A DNA stretch of 64,000 bases from Streptomyces sp. NBC_00224. Lineage in GTDB: Bacteria; Actinomycetota; Actinomycetes; Streptomycetales; Streptomycetaceae. The notes under the pieces are model-generated. The model was not told the DNA's origin. It saw only the letters and a list, made by a program, of their open reading frames with translations, and did no database searches. Positions 45,842-55,584 of this stretch are shown here, one piece after another; within the stretch, counting starts at the first letter, position 1, and every line of letters starts with the position of its first letter. The position numbers and the translations under genes were made by a program. The stretch lies in assembly GCF_041435195.1 (NCBI RefSeq), contig NZ_CP108106.1, positions 4,126,501-4,190,500 on the forward strand, given 5' to 3'.

Positions 45842-47638
45842 TCAGTTGCCGAACCCCATCAGGGCCTTCTCCTTGGTGTCGCCCTTGGGGCTGGACACCC
45901 GGCCGTTGAGGATGAACAGCCGGCCGTCGCGGTAGGCCACGTGCTTGGAGAAGAAGCCGTTCTCGATGGAGGCGGTGGACGTCGGGTTCTGGAGCACGAT
46001 CTTCGGCTGGCCGCCGGTGGCCGCGATCTCCCCGACCGCGCCGCCCTGCTCGGTGGTGGGCGCGATGTAGGCGAGGAGCTTGCCGTTCTCGACGCTCAGC
46101 GGCAGCATCGTGCGGGCAGCGCCCGCGGTCGAACGCCACTTCTCCTTGCCGGTGTTGAGGTCGAACGCCACGACCTCGTTGGTGCGGCCGTAGCTCTCGC
46201 CGGTGCTGCGCTTGGGCTCGGTCGGCAGGTAAAGCGTGTTGGCGTCGGCGGCGGTGCCCAGGCAGCCCTGGAGGTCACGGTCCATGATCGCCCAGCCGCA
46301 CTCCGGCTGGAAGCTGTCCTTGCTGCTCAGCTCGGAGCGCAGCGAGCCGTCGGGCTTGAACGTCGAGATGTTGAACTGCTTCTTTTCCTTGTTGGTCAGA
46401 TAGACCACCAGCGGCTCGGCGGAGAAGACCCGGGAGACCTTCCAGCCCTTGGGGAACTGCTTGGTCCACTTGGGCTTGCCGGTCGTCGCGTCCAGCTCCT
46501 GGATCTGGTCGATCCCGAGCGTGTCACCGCCGACCGTGCAGCTGCCCGCCGCGATCAGCCTGGCGCCGCCCGCGAAGGCGTCCGCGCGGCAGTTGCCGCT
46601 GCGCTCCTGGCCGAAGACCTTCTTGCCGTCGACGACCGAGAAGCCGCTGACGCCGCCCATCCGGGCCACCGCCACGGTGTTGCCGCTGATCGCCATGTCG
46701 AAGCTGGTCATGATGTCGAAGGTGTTCTCCGACGGGACCGGCACCTTCCAGCCCGCCTTGCCGGCCGCGAGGTCGACCTGCTGGAGCTGGTTGCACTTGG
46801 CGTTCTTGGTGTTGTTCTCCTGCACACCGAGGACGATCTTGCCGTCGGCGGTGGTCTGGTGCGGCGCACCGCACAGCGGAGCGCCCAGCGGCACGCTCCA
46901 CTTCTGCTTGCCGTCCGTCACCGAATAGCCGATGACCTCCTTGTACATCGCCTTGACGACGGTGTCGCCGATCACCCAGGGGCCGGACTGCTCGGCGCCG
47001 TTCTGGGTCAGCTGGGTGGCGTTCTCCTGGAGCCAGACCTTCGCCTCGCCGTCCTTGCGGCCCGCGTTGAGGTCGTCGCCCCCGGCCCGGCCGTCGCCCT
47101 TGCCGTCGCCGGTGCCCGTCGTCGGGGAGCCGGTGGGCTGGACGGCCTGGCTCTTCTTCGCCTCGGGCTTCTTGTCGCCGTCGCCGCCCTTGGTCGCGAA
47201 GTACACGCCGCCGCCGACCACGAGCAGACCGGCCACGGCCGCCGCGACGATCACGGCCGGCTTGCCCTTGAAGGGGTTGCGGCCACCGCCCGGCTGCTCC
47301 GGCATCGGGGCGCCCGGGTACTGGGGCTGCGTCGGGTAACCGCCGTACGGGCTCTGCTGGGCGTACGGGCCCGGCTGCTGGGCGTACGGGCCCGGCTGGC
47401 CGGGTGCCTGCGGGTAGCCGTAGCCCGGCTGGGCACCGGGCGCCTGCGGATAGCCGTACGCGGGCGCGCCCTGCGGCGGGGCGGGCGGCATCGCGGGCGG
47501 CGGACCGGCGGGCGGCGGACCGGCGGGCGGCGGCGGCATCTGCGGCGGCTGGCCGGGCGGAGTGGGCGCCCCGGCGGGCGGGTTCGTGGGTGCCCCGAAG
47601 CCCCCCTGCGGCGGCTGCTGGCTGGGCGGCTGGGTCAC
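45842..47638 (-). CDS. Membrane-anchored PQQ-like beta-propeller protein, paralogue 2
   Basis: The 598-residue protein has the same plan as the next gene. The head starts VTQPPSQQPPQGGFGAPTNP with YGYPQAPG and PGPYAQQ repeats. One helix lies at about 128-148 (VIVAAAVAGLLVVGGGVYFA). The extracytoplasmic propeller has VIGYSVTDGKQKWSVP, TTGKPKWTKQFPKG and LNTGKEKWRS as blade motifs. It starts with GTG, AAGGGGGA lying 8 bases before. The proline-rich heads resemble the intracellular tails of mycobacterial membrane proteins that bind partner domains. No kinase lies nearby. Confidence 0.82.
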   Translation of the reverse strand: MTQPPSQQPPQGGFGAPTNPPAGAPTPPGQPPQMPPPPAGPPPAGPPPAMPPAPPQGAPAYGYPQAPGAQPGYGYPQAPGQPGPYAQQPGPYAQQSPYGGYPTQPQYPGAPMPEQPGGGRNPFKGKPAVIVAAAVAGLLVVGGGVYFATKGGDGDKKPEAKKSQAVQPTGSPTTGTGDGKGDGRAGGDDLNAGRKDGEAKVWLQENATQLTQNGAEQSGPWVIGDTVVKAMYKEVIGYSVTDGKQKWSVPLGAPLCGAPHQTTADGKIVLGVQENNTKNAKCNQLQQVDLAAGKAGWKVPVPSENTFDIMTSFDMAISGNTVAVARMGGVSGFSVVDGKKVFGQERSGNCRADAFAGGARLIAAGSCTVGGDTLGIDQIQELDATTGKPKWTKQFPKGWKVSRVFSAEPLVVYLTNKEKKQFNISTFKPDGSLRSELSSKDSFQPECGWAIMDRDLQGCLGTAADANTLYLPTEPKRSTGESYGRTNEVVAFDLNTGKEKWRSTAGAARTMLPLSVENGKLLAYIAPTTEQGGAVGEIAATGGQPKIVLQNPTSTASIENGFFSKHVAYRDGRLFILNGRVSSPKGDTKEKALMGFGN

Positions 47639-47895
47639 AGCGTGTTTCCCCCTTCGTGCGGACCGCTGCCCGAACGGACTCCCCCGCGTTTCCGGAGCGG
47701 AATCGGACATGGTGCCGCACAGTTTGCGTCAGACGAGCGGGGCTTCTTTCTATCACCCACAACCCCTCGAACAGGGGGCCGGTCCGCCCCTGTTCCCAAG
47801 GGCGGACCGGCCTGTGATGTGCCTGTTATGGAGTTTGCACGTGCTCTTTACGACTCGTCACGCGTCCTCACGCGCATCACGCGCCCCACGCGTTC

Positions 47896-49701
47896 CTAGG
47901 CCTCCTCGGCCAGTTCCAGCCAGCGCATCTCCAGGTCGTCGCGCTCGCCGATGAGCGCGCGCAGCTCCGCGTCGAGCTTGGCGACCTTCTCGAAGTCCGT
48001 GGCGTTGTCCGCGATCTGGGCGTGCAGATTCGTCTCCCGGTCGGAGATCTTGCTCAGCTGCCGCTCGATCCGCTGGAGTTCCTTCTTGGCGGCCCGGCTG
48101 TCGGCGGACGAGGCCGTACCGGCGGGCCGGGCGGCGGCCGGCGCCGGGGCGGGGGCCGCCGACTCGACCATCCGCTTGCGCCGCTCCAGGTACTCCTCGA
48201 TGCCGCGCGGCAGCATCCGCAGGGCCGCGTCGCCGAGCAGCGCCCACACCCGGTCGGTGGTGCGCTCGATGAAGAACCGGTCGTGCGAGATGACGACCAT
48301 CGAGCCGGGCCACCCGTCGAGCAGGTCCTCCAGCTGGGTCAGCGTCTCGATGTCGAGGTCGTTGGTGGGCTCGTCGAGGAACAGCACGTTCGGCTCGTCC
48401 ATCAGCAGCCGCAGCAGCTGGAGGCGGCGCCGCTCACCGCCGGAGAGGTCCCCGACCGGCGTCCACTGCTTCTCCTTGGTGAACCCGAACTGCTCGCACA
48501 GCTGCCCGGCCGTCATCTCCCGGCCCTTGCCGAGGTCGACCCGGTCCCGGATCTGCTGTACGGCCTCCAGGACCCGCAGCTCGGCGGGGAGTTCGGTGAC
48601 GTCCTGCGAGAGGTAGGCGAGCCGCACGGTCTTGCCGACCTTGATCTGCCCGGCCGCGGGCTGCGCCTCGCCGTCGGTACGGGACGCCTCGGCCAGCGCC
48701 CGGAGCAGCGAGGTCTTGCCCGCGCCGTTCACCCCGACCAGGCCGATCCGGTCGCCCGGGCCGAGCTGCCAGGTCAGATGCTTGAGCAGCACCTTGGGCC
48801 CGGCCTGGACGGTCACGTCCTCCAGGTCGAAGACGGTCTTGCCGAGCCGCGCGTTGGCGAACTTCATCAGCTCGGAGGTGTCGCGCGGCGGCGGCACGTC
48901 CGCGATCAGCTCGTTGGCGGCCTCGATGCGATAGCGCGGCTTGGAGGTGCGGGCGGGGGCGCCGCGCCGCAGCCAGGCCAGCTCCTTGCGCATCAGGTTC
49001 TGCCGCTTGGCCTCCTCGGTCGCGGAGATGCGGTCCCGCTCGGCCCGGGCGAACACGTAGTCCGAGTAGCCGCCCTCGTACTCGTAGACGCTGCCCCGCT
49101 GGACGTCCCACATCCGGGTGCAGACCTGGTCCAGGAACCACCGGTCGTGGGTGACGCACACCAGCGCCGAACGGCGGGCCTGGAGGTGGGCGGCCAGCCA
49201 GGCGATGCCCTCCACGTCCAGGTGGTTGGTGGGCTCGTCCAGGATGATCAGGTCCGGGTCCGCGATGAGGATCTTGGCGAGCGCGATGCGGCGGCGCTCG
49301 CCGCCGGAGAGGGGGCCGATGACCGTGTCCAGGCCGCTCTCGAAGCCGGGCAGGCCGAGGCCGCCGAACAGACCCGTCAGCACGTCGCGGATCTTGGCGT
49401 TGCCCGCCCACTCGTGGTCGGCGAGGTCGCCGATCACCTCGTGGCGGACGGTCGCCTCCGGGTCCAGCGAGTCGTGCTGGGTGAGCACGCCGAGCCGCAG
49501 CCCGCCCACGTGGGTGACGCGGCCGGTGTCCGCCTCCTCCAGCTGCGCGAGCATCCGGATGAGGGTGGTCTTGCCGTCTCCGTTGCGGCCGACCACCCCG
49601 ATCCGGTCCCCTTCGGAGACGCCGAGGGAGACGCCGTCGAGCAGGGCACGGGTGCCGTATACCTTGCTGACTGCCTCGACATTGACCAGATTGACGGCCA
49701 T
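47896..49701 (-). CDS. ABC-F family ATPase (Uup-like)
   Basis: The 601-residue soluble protein has two ATPase domains and no membrane part. Domain 1 has GRNGDGKTT, LSGGERRRIALAKI and LIILDEPTNHLDVEGIAWLA. Domain 2 has GVNGAGKTS, LSGGERRRLQLLRL and VLFLDEPTNDLDIETLTQLE. A charged interdomain linker with KELAWLRRGAPARTSKPR and a C-terminal coiled coil (KKELQRIERQLSKISDRETN) place it nearest Uup/EttA types that act on ribosomes or branched DNA. AGGAG lies 5 bases before the ATG. An antibiotic-resistance role is not indicated by its housekeeping context. Confidence 0.93.
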   Translation of the reverse strand: MAVNLVNVEAVSKVYGTRALLDGVSLGVSEGDRIGVVGRNGDGKTTLIRMLAQLEEADTGRVTHVGGLRLGVLTQHDSLDPEATVRHEVIGDLADHEWAGNAKIRDVLTGLFGGLGLPGFESGLDTVIGPLSGGERRRIALAKILIADPDLIILDEPTNHLDVEGIAWLAAHLQARRSALVCVTHDRWFLDQVCTRMWDVQRGSVYEYEGGYSDYVFARAERDRISATEEAKRQNLMRKELAWLRRGAPARTSKPRYRIEAANELIADVPPPRDTSELMKFANARLGKTVFDLEDVTVQAGPKVLLKHLTWQLGPGDRIGLVGVNGAGKTSLLRALAEASRTDGEAQPAAGQIKVGKTVRLAYLSQDVTELPAELRVLEAVQQIRDRVDLGKGREMTAGQLCEQFGFTKEKQWTPVGDLSGGERRRLQLLRLLMDEPNVLFLDEPTNDLDIETLTQLEDLLDGWPGSMVVISHDRFFIERTTDRVWALLGDAALRMLPRGIEEYLERRKRMVESAAPAPAPAAARPAGTASSADSRAAKKELQRIERQLSKISDRETNLHAQIADNATDFEKVAKLDAELRALIGERDDLEMRWLELAEEA

Positions 49702-49788
49702 TTCACTCCTGAGCAGGGGGCTTGGATCGTCCCCCAGGGTACTTCCCGGGCGAACGCCCCTTGCCGCGACGAGCTTGGCTGCCGCCGG

Positions 49789-49883
49789 GGGCACGCGGTG
49801 CCGTGCTTCGCCGCCCGCGCCCGAGCGCACGTGGTGCCTTGTTTTGCCGCCTGGGCCCGAGCGCACGTGGTGCCTTGTTTTTA
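49789..49883. repeat. 36-bp tandem repeat, about 2.6 copies
   Basis: Units at 49789-49824 (degenerate), 49825-49860 and 49861-49883 (partial) share GCGCACGTGGTGCCTTGTTT. They lie between ispE and the ABC-F gene. Each unit carries the palindrome GCACGTGGTGC-like core. Confidence 0.7.
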
Positions 49884-49891
49884 GGGGCGGC

Positions 49892-50785
49892 TTAGCCCTT
49901 CACGATCGTCGCGCCGGGTGCGGGTGACGTCGCCACTCGGGCCGAGCGGCACGTGCCCGACGCCGTCAGGGCCTCGGCGATCTTGTTCGCGCTCTCCTCG
50001 CCTTCGGCGAGAAACGCCGTCGTCGGCCCCGACCCCGAGACCAGGGCCGCCAGGGCCCCCGCCGCCGTGCCCGCCGCCAAGGCGTCCGCCAGGGACGGGC
50101 GCAGGGACAGCGCAGCAGGCTGGAGGTCGTTCGTCAGGACCGGCGCCAGCGCGGACGGGTCGCCCGACCGCAGCGCGGCCAGCAACTCCGGGGACGCCGC
50201 CGGGGCCGCCGCCCCCGGCGTAAGCCGGTCGAACTCCCGGTAGACCGCCGGGGTGGACAGCCCGCCGTCGGCCGCCGCGAACACCCAGTGGAAGGTGCCG
50301 CCCACCTCCAGCGGCGTGAGCTTCTCGCCCCGGCCGGTGCCGAGCGCCGCACCCCCCACCAGGCTGAAAGGAACGTCGCTGCCGAGCTCGGCGCAGATGT
50401 CGAGCAGCTCGGCCCGTGACGCGCCCGTGCCCCACAGCGCGTCGCAGGCGAGCAGCGCCGCCGCGCCGTCCGCGCTGCCGCCCGCCATGCCGCCCGCGAC
50501 CGGGATGTCCTTGGCGATGTGGAGGTGGACGTCGGGGGCCAGCCCGTACCGCGCGGCCAGGAGCTCGGCCGCCCGGGCCGCCAGGTTCGTACGGTCCAGG
50601 GGGACCTTGTCCGCGTCCGGGCCGGCGCAGGTGATCCGCAGCTCGTCGGCGGGTGTGGCCGTGACCTCGTCGTACAGGCCGACGGCCAGGAAGACGTTGG
50701 CCAGGTCGTGGAAGCCGTCGGGGCGGGCCGGGCCGACCGCGAGCTGGACGTTGACCTTGGCGGGGACGCGGACCCTCACCGTCAC
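49892..50785 (-). CDS. ispE: 4-diphosphocytidyl-2-C-methyl-D-erythritol kinase
   Basis: The 297-residue GHMP kinase catalyses the ATP step of the MEP isoprenoid pathway. It starts with [20 protein letters not shown] (substrate Lys-x-Asn). The ATP loop is [20 protein letters not shown], followed by [20 protein letters not shown] and the third GHMP motif [16 protein letters not shown]. It starts with GTG overlapping the rsmA stop by 4 bp. rpfB-rsmA-ispE form one leftward operon. Confidence 0.95.
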   Translation of the reverse strand: MTVRVRVPAKVNVQLAVGPARPDGFHDLANVFLAVGLYDEVTATPADELRITCAGPDADKVPLDRTNLAARAAELLAARYGLAPDVHLHIAKDIPVAGGMAGGSADGAAALLACDALWGTGASRAELLDICAELGSDVPFSLVGGAALGTGRGEKLTPLEVGGTFHWVFAAADGGLSTPAVYREFDRLTPGAAAPAASPELLAALRSGDPSALAPVLTNDLQPAALSLRPSLADALAAGTAAGALAALVSGSGPTTAFLAEGEESANKIAEALTASGTCRSARVATSPAPGATIVKG

Positions 50786-51642
50786 TTCTTGGCCTCCGCG
50801 ATCCGCGCGAACTCCTCCACCGTCAGCGCCTCGCCGCGCGCCTGCGGCGAGATCCCGGCGGCGACCAGCGCCTCCTCGGCGGCCGCGGCCGAGCCGGCCC
50901 AGCCGGACAGCGCGGCCCGCAGGGTCTTGCGGCGCTGGGCGAAGGCCGCGTCCACCACCGCGAAGACCTCCGCCTTGGTGGCGGTGGTCCGCACCGGCTC
51001 GGCGCGCCGGACCAGGGAGACCAGACCGGAGTCGACGTTGGGGGCGGGCCAGAAGACGTTGCGGCCGATGGACCCGGCCCGCTTGACCTCCGCGTACCAG
51101 TTGGCCTTCACCGAGGGCACGCCGTACACCTTGTTGCCGGGCTTCGCCGCGAGCCGGTCCGCGACCTCCGCCTGGACCATGACCAGCGTCCGCTCGATCG
51201 TCGGGAAGCGGCTCAGCATGTGCAGCAGGACGGGCACGGCGACGTTGTACGGGAGGTTGGCGACCAGCGCGGTGGGCGCCGGGCCCGGCAGCTCCTGGAC
51301 CAGCATGGCGTCGGAGTGGACCAGCGTGAAGTGGTCCTTCTTGGCGGGCAGCCGGGCCGCGATCGTGCCGGGCAGCGCGCCCGCGAGCACGTCGTCGATC
51401 TCGACGGCCGTCACCCGGTCCGCCGCCTCCAGGAGCGCCAGGGTCAGGGAGCCGAGGCCGGGCCCGACCTCCACCACGACGTCGTCGGGCCGCACCCCCG
51501 CCGTCCGTACGATCCGGCGGACCGTATTGGCGTCGATGACGAAGTTCTGGCCGCGCTGCTTGGTGGGGCGTACGCCCAGCGCTGCGGCCAGTTCACGGAT
51601 GTCGGCGGGGCCGAGGAGGGCGTCGGGATCAGTGGTGCTCAC
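50782..51642 (-). CDS. rsmA: 16S rRNA (adenine1518-N6/1519-N6)-dimethyltransferase
   Basis: The 286-residue KsgA-family enzyme has [22 protein letters not shown]-binding [28 protein letters not shown] and the catalytic [11 protein letters not shown] motif (family NLPY). The C-terminal helical domain contains [16 protein letters not shown]. It dimethylates two adenines in helix 45 late in 30S assembly. The GTG start overlaps the rpfB stop (GTGA). Confidence 0.96.
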   Translation of the reverse strand: MSTTDPDALLGPADIRELAAALGVRPTKQRGQNFVIDANTVRRIVRTAGVRPDDVVVEVGPGLGSLTLALLEAADRVTAVEIDDVLAGALPGTIAARLPAKKDHFTLVHSDAMLVQELPGPAPTALVANLPYNVAVPVLLHMLSRFPTIERTLVMVQAEVADRLAAKPGNKVYGVPSVKANWYAEVKRAGSIGRNVFWPAPNVDSGLVSLVRRAEPVRTTATKAEVFAVVDAAFAQRRKTLRAALSGWAGSAAAAEEALVAAGISPQARGEALTVEEFARIAEAKK

Positions 51643-52967
51643 CGATACAGCCTACGGCCGCAGTGCGGCCACGGGCTCGACCCCCGCTGTACGTAGAGCT
51701 TCTTCGCCCGGAACGTCTGCTCGGAGGCGCTGGCCTGCTGCGGGAGCCCGCTGCCGCCGAGGGCGTGCCAGGTCCGGCCGTCGAACTGGTAGAGACCGCC
51801 GTAGTTCCCGGTCGGGTCGACCGCCGCGGGGCGCCCGCCGGACTCGCAGTGGGCGAGCCCCTGCCAGTCGAGGTGGTCGGCGCCGCCGACCGAAGTGGGC
51901 AGCGGCTTGGTGCCGACCCGGACGGTCTGGGCGACCGGCCGGCGCATCACGTGCTCGGCCACCTTCCTCGGCTTCTGCCGGACGCCGTTGACGGTCCGCA
52001 GCGCGTAGGTGACCTTGCGGAAGCCGCGCTGCCCCGGCCGGTCGACGACCTCGGTCCCGGCGAAGAGCGAGTCGTCCTTCGTCTTCTCGACCTCGTACGG
52101 GATGGGCTCCTCGCGCACCTCGCGGGTGCCGGTGATGCGCATGACGGTGATCGTCTGGCCGTCGCGGGGGAAGGCCGACGGCGCCACCGAGGTGGTGTCC
52201 TGGCCCCGCAGGGAGATCCCGGCCTCCTCGATGGCCTCCGCGACGGTCGCCGCGTTGGTGCGGATCGTGCGCTCGCGGCCGTCGGCGAGGAACGTGACCT
52301 GGCGCTCGGTGCGCACGTCCAGGCCCATCCCGGCGCGGCCGATCGCGGAGGAGCGGGAGGCCGACAGATACGCGCCCTCGGCCCGCACCCCGAGCTGGCG
52401 CAGGGCCCCGTCCACCGTCTGCGCGGTGGTCCACACCTGGCGGCGCTGGCCGTCGAGGGTGAGCGCGACGGGGCGGCCGTAGCGGACGACGACCTCGTCG
52501 CCGCCGGTCAGCGCCTCGTGGCGGCCGGGCGCGACGATGTCGTGGTCCCCGACGCTCACATGCTGGTCCGCGAGGAGCTCGTCGACGTCGTCCGCGAAGG
52601 TGTGCAGGGTGCGCGGGACGCCGTCGACGGTGAGCAGCACCGCCTTGTCGTTGGCGAGGAACGCGGTGGTCCCGCCCGCGAGGCAGGCGACCACCAGGGC
52701 CTGCGGGATGAGCCGGCGCAGGGCGTCGGGGCCGGCGCCGAGGAGCCCGCCGCTCCTGCGGCGCCGCGCGGCCCGCCGCGCCCCGGCCCGCGCGCCCTCC
52801 TCCTGGCCCGCGGCCCGGCGCGGCCGCGGCACCTCGGCCGGCTGCGTCTCATGCGTGTCGTACGGGGCCGGCTCGGCGGGCGGCGGCGCGTCCTGCGGCT
52901 CGGCGGTTCTGGTCGCCGCGCGGCGGCCGCCGCGTGCGGCACGGTGACTGCCCTGCGAATTGCTCAC
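51639..52967 (-). CDS. rpfB: Resuscitation-promoting factor RpfB-like muralytic enzyme
   Basis: The 442-residue protein begins with a long basic cytoplasmic leader (residues 1-85, [11 protein letters not shown]). A signal/anchor helix follows at about 90-115 ([20 protein letters not shown]), then three DUF348 repeats ([60 protein letters not shown]). A G5 domain ([20 protein letters not shown]) precedes the C-terminal Rpf lysozyme-like domain ([20 protein letters not shown] with the catalytic Glu; [18 protein letters not shown]). It cleaves peptidoglycan during spore or dormant-cell revival. GTG 52967 has TGGAG upstream. Confidence 0.95.
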   Translation of the reverse strand: MSNSQGSHRAARGGRRAATRTAEPQDAPPPAEPAPYDTHETQPAEVPRPRRAAGQEEGARAGARRAARRRRSGGLLGAGPDALRRLIPQALVVACLAGGTTAFLANDKAVLLTVDGVPRTLHTFADDVDELLADQHVSVGDHDIVAPGRHEALTGGDEVVVRYGRPVALTLDGQRRQVWTTAQTVDGALRQLGVRAEGAYLSASRSSAIGRAGMGLDVRTERQVTFLADGRERTIRTNAATVAEAIEEAGISLRGQDTTSVAPSAFPRDGQTITVMRITGTREVREEPIPYEVEKTKDDSLFAGTEVVDRPGQRGFRKVTYALRTVNGVRQKPRKVAEHVMRRPVAQTVRVGTKPLPTSVGGADHLDWQGLAHCESGGRPAAVDPTGNYGGLYQFDGRTWHALGGSGLPQQASASEQTFRAKKLYVQRGSSPWPHCGRRLYR

Positions 52968-53108
52968 GGCGCTCCAGAGTTCCGGCCGGTCGTCCCATCG
53001 AGGCCGGGACATTAGCGGAGCGCCGGTCACTGTCCAAAGCGATTCGACTACGGAGCGTCGTCACGCTACCCTGCACTCGCCCACTCGGAGCACCCCCGCC
53101 GTTATCCG

Positions 53109-53981
53109 TCAGTAATCGAAGGCGCGCGCCGTGTTCTCCGCGATGGCCGCGGCCAGCACGTCCTCGTGAACCGACTTCACCGCCGCCATGGCGCGCACCG
53201 TAATCGGAATGAGATACGGCGCATTGGGCCGTCCGCGGTACGGCGCCGGCGTGAGGAAGGGCGCGTCCGTCTCGACCAGGACCAGTTCGAGGGGCGCGAC
53301 GGCCAGCGCGTCGCGCAGCGGCTGGGCGTTCTTGAAGGTCATGTTTCCGGCGAAGGACATGAAGTAGCCGGATTCCGCGCAGAGTTCCGCCATTTCCGCG
53401 TCACCGGAATAGCAGTGGAAGACCGTGCGTTCCGGGGCGCCCTCTTCCCGCAGAATGCGCAGCACATCCGCGTGCGCCTCGCGATCGTGGATGACGAGCG
53501 CCTTGCCGTGCCGTTTGGCGATCTCGATGTGCGCCCGGAACGACCGCTCCTGGGCGGCCATGCCGTCGGCCCCGGTCCGGAAGTAGTCGAGCCCGGTCTC
53601 GCCGACGGCCTTGACGTGCGGGAGGGCGGCGAGCCGGTCGATCTCGGCGAGCGCGTCGTCGAGGGCGGCGTCACCGCCGGGCTGCCGCGCCCCCTGGCGC
53701 GACCAGCCGTCGGGGTCGCCCAGGACGATCCTGGGCGCCTCGTTGGGGTGCAGGGCGACGGCGGCGTGCACGTTCTCGTACGCCTCGGCCGTGTCCGCCG
53801 CCCACTGCGACCCCTTCAGGTCGCACCCCACCTGGACGACCGTCGTCACCCCGACGGACGCGGCCCTGACCAGGGCTTCCTCCACCGTGGTGGACTGCAT
53901 GTCCAGGTGGGTGTGGGAGTCGGCCACCGCCACACCGAGCGGTTCGGGCAGCGGCGGCGGGGCATCCTTGGCGGCACTCAT
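53109..53981 (-). CDS. tatD: TatD-family metal-dependent DNase/hydrolase
   Basis: The 290-residue TIM-barrel enzyme has the metal ligands ADSHTHLDM, AVGETGLDYFR, LVIHDREAHADV, VFHCYSGDAE and VLVETDAPFLTP, all TatD signatures. It acts as a 3'-5' exonuclease or deoxyribonuclease in DNA repair in characterised members. A 14-residue Pro-rich N-terminal extension precedes the barrel. It lies upstream of rpfB in the same direction, 141 bp apart. The neighbouring zinc-ribbon gene is also leftward. Confidence 0.93.
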   Translation of the reverse strand: MSAAKDAPPPLPEPLGVAVADSHTHLDMQSTTVEEALVRAASVGVTTVVQVGCDLKGSQWAADTAEAYENVHAAVALHPNEAPRIVLGDPDGWSRQGARQPGGDAALDDALAEIDRLAALPHVKAVGETGLDYFRTGADGMAAQERSFRAHIEIAKRHGKALVIHDREAHADVLRILREEGAPERTVFHCYSGDAEMAELCAESGYFMSFAGNMTFKNAQPLRDALAVAPLELVLVETDAPFLTPAPYRGRPNAPYLIPITVRAMAAVKSVHEDVLAAAIAENTARAFDY

Positions 53982-54011
53982 GGGGCCGATCCTATGAAAG
54001 GCCCCGGCCCG

Positions 54012-54425
54012 TCACTTCTTGTGGTGGTGCTGGAAGGGGTGCAGGAGGTCCGACAGGTGCCAGTGGTGCGCGGCGTCGGGTGCGGCGTCTGACTTGGCCG
54101 CCGCCGGGGTGTCCGGCTGCGGGTCGCCCCCGGAGCCCACCGGCCCGGCCGGCGCCTGGTGGGTCGAGTGGTGCGCGAGCCACTGCTGGACGCTGGAGAC
54201 CCGGCCGGCGCGCAGGGTGCGCACGACGTGCCCGCCGCAGTTCAGACAGGTGGGGTGGGAGAGCGGGGACGGCACCCGTTCCCCGTCCGCCTTGTAGACC
54301 ACGAACGGCTGGCCCTTGCCGTCCACGTGGTGCTCTATGTCGTACGCCTGCTCCCAGCCATACCCACACCTCATACACGCGAAGGCGTATGCCTCGTGTG
54401 CCGTGGTCTCAGCGATCTCACTCAT
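54012..54425 (-). CDS. Zinc-ribbon-like small protein with His-rich tail
   Basis: This 137-residue protein has two CxxC knuckles: FACMRCGYGW near residue 17-20 and PTCLNCGGHVVRTLRAGR near 60-63, consistent with one zinc ribbon. The second half is a flexible Pro/Ala/Asp linker ending HHWHLSDLLHPFQHHHKK, a likely metal-binding tail. AGGAG lies before the ATG. It is a conserved hypothetical in streptomycetes, to my memory, and function is unknown. It precedes tatD by 30 bp and is probably cotranscribed. Confidence 0.75.
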   Translation of the reverse strand: MSEIAETTAHEAYAFACMRCGYGWEQAYDIEHHVDGKGQPFVVYKADGERVPSPLSHPTCLNCGGHVVRTLRAGRVSSVQQWLAHHSTHQAPAGPVGSGGDPQPDTPAAAKSDAAPDAAHHWHLSDLLHPFQHHHKK

Positions 54426-54481
54426 GTGCCGGCTCCTCTTGTCCGCTGGACAAGCTCTTGCGAGCGCTCCTTGCGAGCGGG

Positions 54482-54520
54482 GGCGAAAGCGTCCCCCGGA
54501 TCCATGGGACGCCTTTCGCC
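54482..54520 (-). terminator. Hairpin downstream of rsmI
   Basis: GGCGAAAGCGTCCC pairs with GGGACGCCTTTCGCC (one bulged base) around a 10-base loop. It lies between the rsmI stop and the zinc-ribbon gene. Confidence 0.65.
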
Positions 54521-54608
54521 GCCAAAACGCATCAGGGGCTGTCGAGTGTTGGTGCCGATTTGGCCTTTCCTAGGTAAAAGCCCCGGTGCGCGGCCTGCGC
54601 TTTACTTT

Positions 54609-55487
54609 TTACGATAGTCCTTTGCCGTCCCCGGGTACCTGTCGTGCCGCGTTCTTTGCCGCCACGACCGCGTCGAACACCTCGCGCTTGGGAAGGCCCG
54701 CATCGAGAGCCACCGCGGCGATCGCCTCCTTGCGCCGCTCGCCCGCCTCCTCGCGCACCTGCACCCGGCGCACCAGCTCCTCGGCGTCCAGCTCGGCGGG
54801 CCCGCTCTCGGCCGCGCCCTCCACCACCACGGTGATCTCGCCGCGCACCCCGTCGGCGGCCCATTCGGCGAGGTCCTTGAGACCGCCGCGCTTGACCTCC
54901 TCGTACGTCTTGGTCAGCTCGCGGCAGACGGCGGCGCGGCGCTCGGCGCCGAAGACCTCGGCCATGGCGGCGAGCGTGTCGTCGAGCCGGTGCGGGGCCT
55001 CGAAGTAGACGAGGGTGCGGCGCTCGTCGGCGACCTCGCGCAGCCGTCCCAGGCGCTCGCCCGCCTTGCGCGGCAGGAAGCCCTCGAAGCAGAACCGGTC
55101 GACGGGCAGCCCGGACAGGGCGAGCGCGGTGAGCACCGCCGAGGGCCCGGGCACGGCCGTGACCTTGATGTCCTTCTCGACGGCGGCCGCCACGAGGCGG
55201 TAGCCGGGGTCGGAGACCGACGGCATCCCGGCGTCGGTCACGAGCAGTACGCGCGCGCCGCCCTCCAGCGCCTCGACCAGCTCGGGCGTACGGGCGGACT
55301 CATTGCCCTCGAAGTAGGAGACGACCCGCCCCGAGGTGTGGATGCCGAGCGCCCTGGTCAGGCCGCGCAGCCGCCGGGTGTCCTCGGCGGCGACGACGTC
55401 GGCCCGTTCCAGTTCGGCGGCGAGGCGCGGCGGCGCGTCCGCGATGTCGCCGATGGGGGTCCCTGCGAGTACGAGTGTTCCGGTCAC
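54609..55487 (-). CDS. rsmI: 16S rRNA (cytidine1402-2'-O)-methyltransferase
   Basis: This 292-residue tetrapyrrole-methylase-fold enzyme has VLAGTPIGDIADAPPRLAAE, VVAAEDTRRLRGLTRALGI, LVTDAGMPSVSDPGYRLV, VPGPSAVLTALALSGLP and FEGFLPRK, all RsmI signatures, and a C-terminal helical domain. It methylates the ribose of C1402 in the decoding centre. The start is GTG, with GGAGGA 7 bases upstream. It is divergent from pmt across 96 bp. Confidence 0.96.
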   Translation of the reverse strand: MTGTLVLAGTPIGDIADAPPRLAAELERADVVAAEDTRRLRGLTRALGIHTSGRVVSYFEGNESARTPELVEALEGGARVLLVTDAGMPSVSDPGYRLVAAAVEKDIKVTAVPGPSAVLTALALSGLPVDRFCFEGFLPRKAGERLGRLREVADERRTLVYFEAPHRLDDTLAAMAEVFGAERRAAVCRELTKTYEEVKRGGLKDLAEWAADGVRGEITVVVEGAAESGPAELDAEELVRRVQVREEAGERRKEAIAAVALDAGLPKREVFDAVVAAKNAARQVPGDGKGLS

Positions 55488-55571
55488 CCCGCCATCCTCC
55501 CAGCCCCGGGGCCCGTCCGGTCCCCGGGACCGGATCGGGCCCGGCCACGGGACTCGCACAGGCGCTTTCCC

Positions 55572-55584
55572 TACGATGGCGCGG
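55572..55584 (+). promoter_or_regulatory. -10 box implying a leaderless pmt transcript
   Basis: TACGAT at 55572-55577 places the transcription start at about 55584, the G of the GTG start codon. No RBS precedes it. A matching -35 is weak. Confidence 0.5.

Noticed and set aside
52968..53108. Looked for a cyclic-di-AMP (ydaO) riboswitch before rpfB, as known for some rpf genes
   Set aside because: The gap is only about 140 bp and shows no recognisable ydaO core or terminator-like structure.
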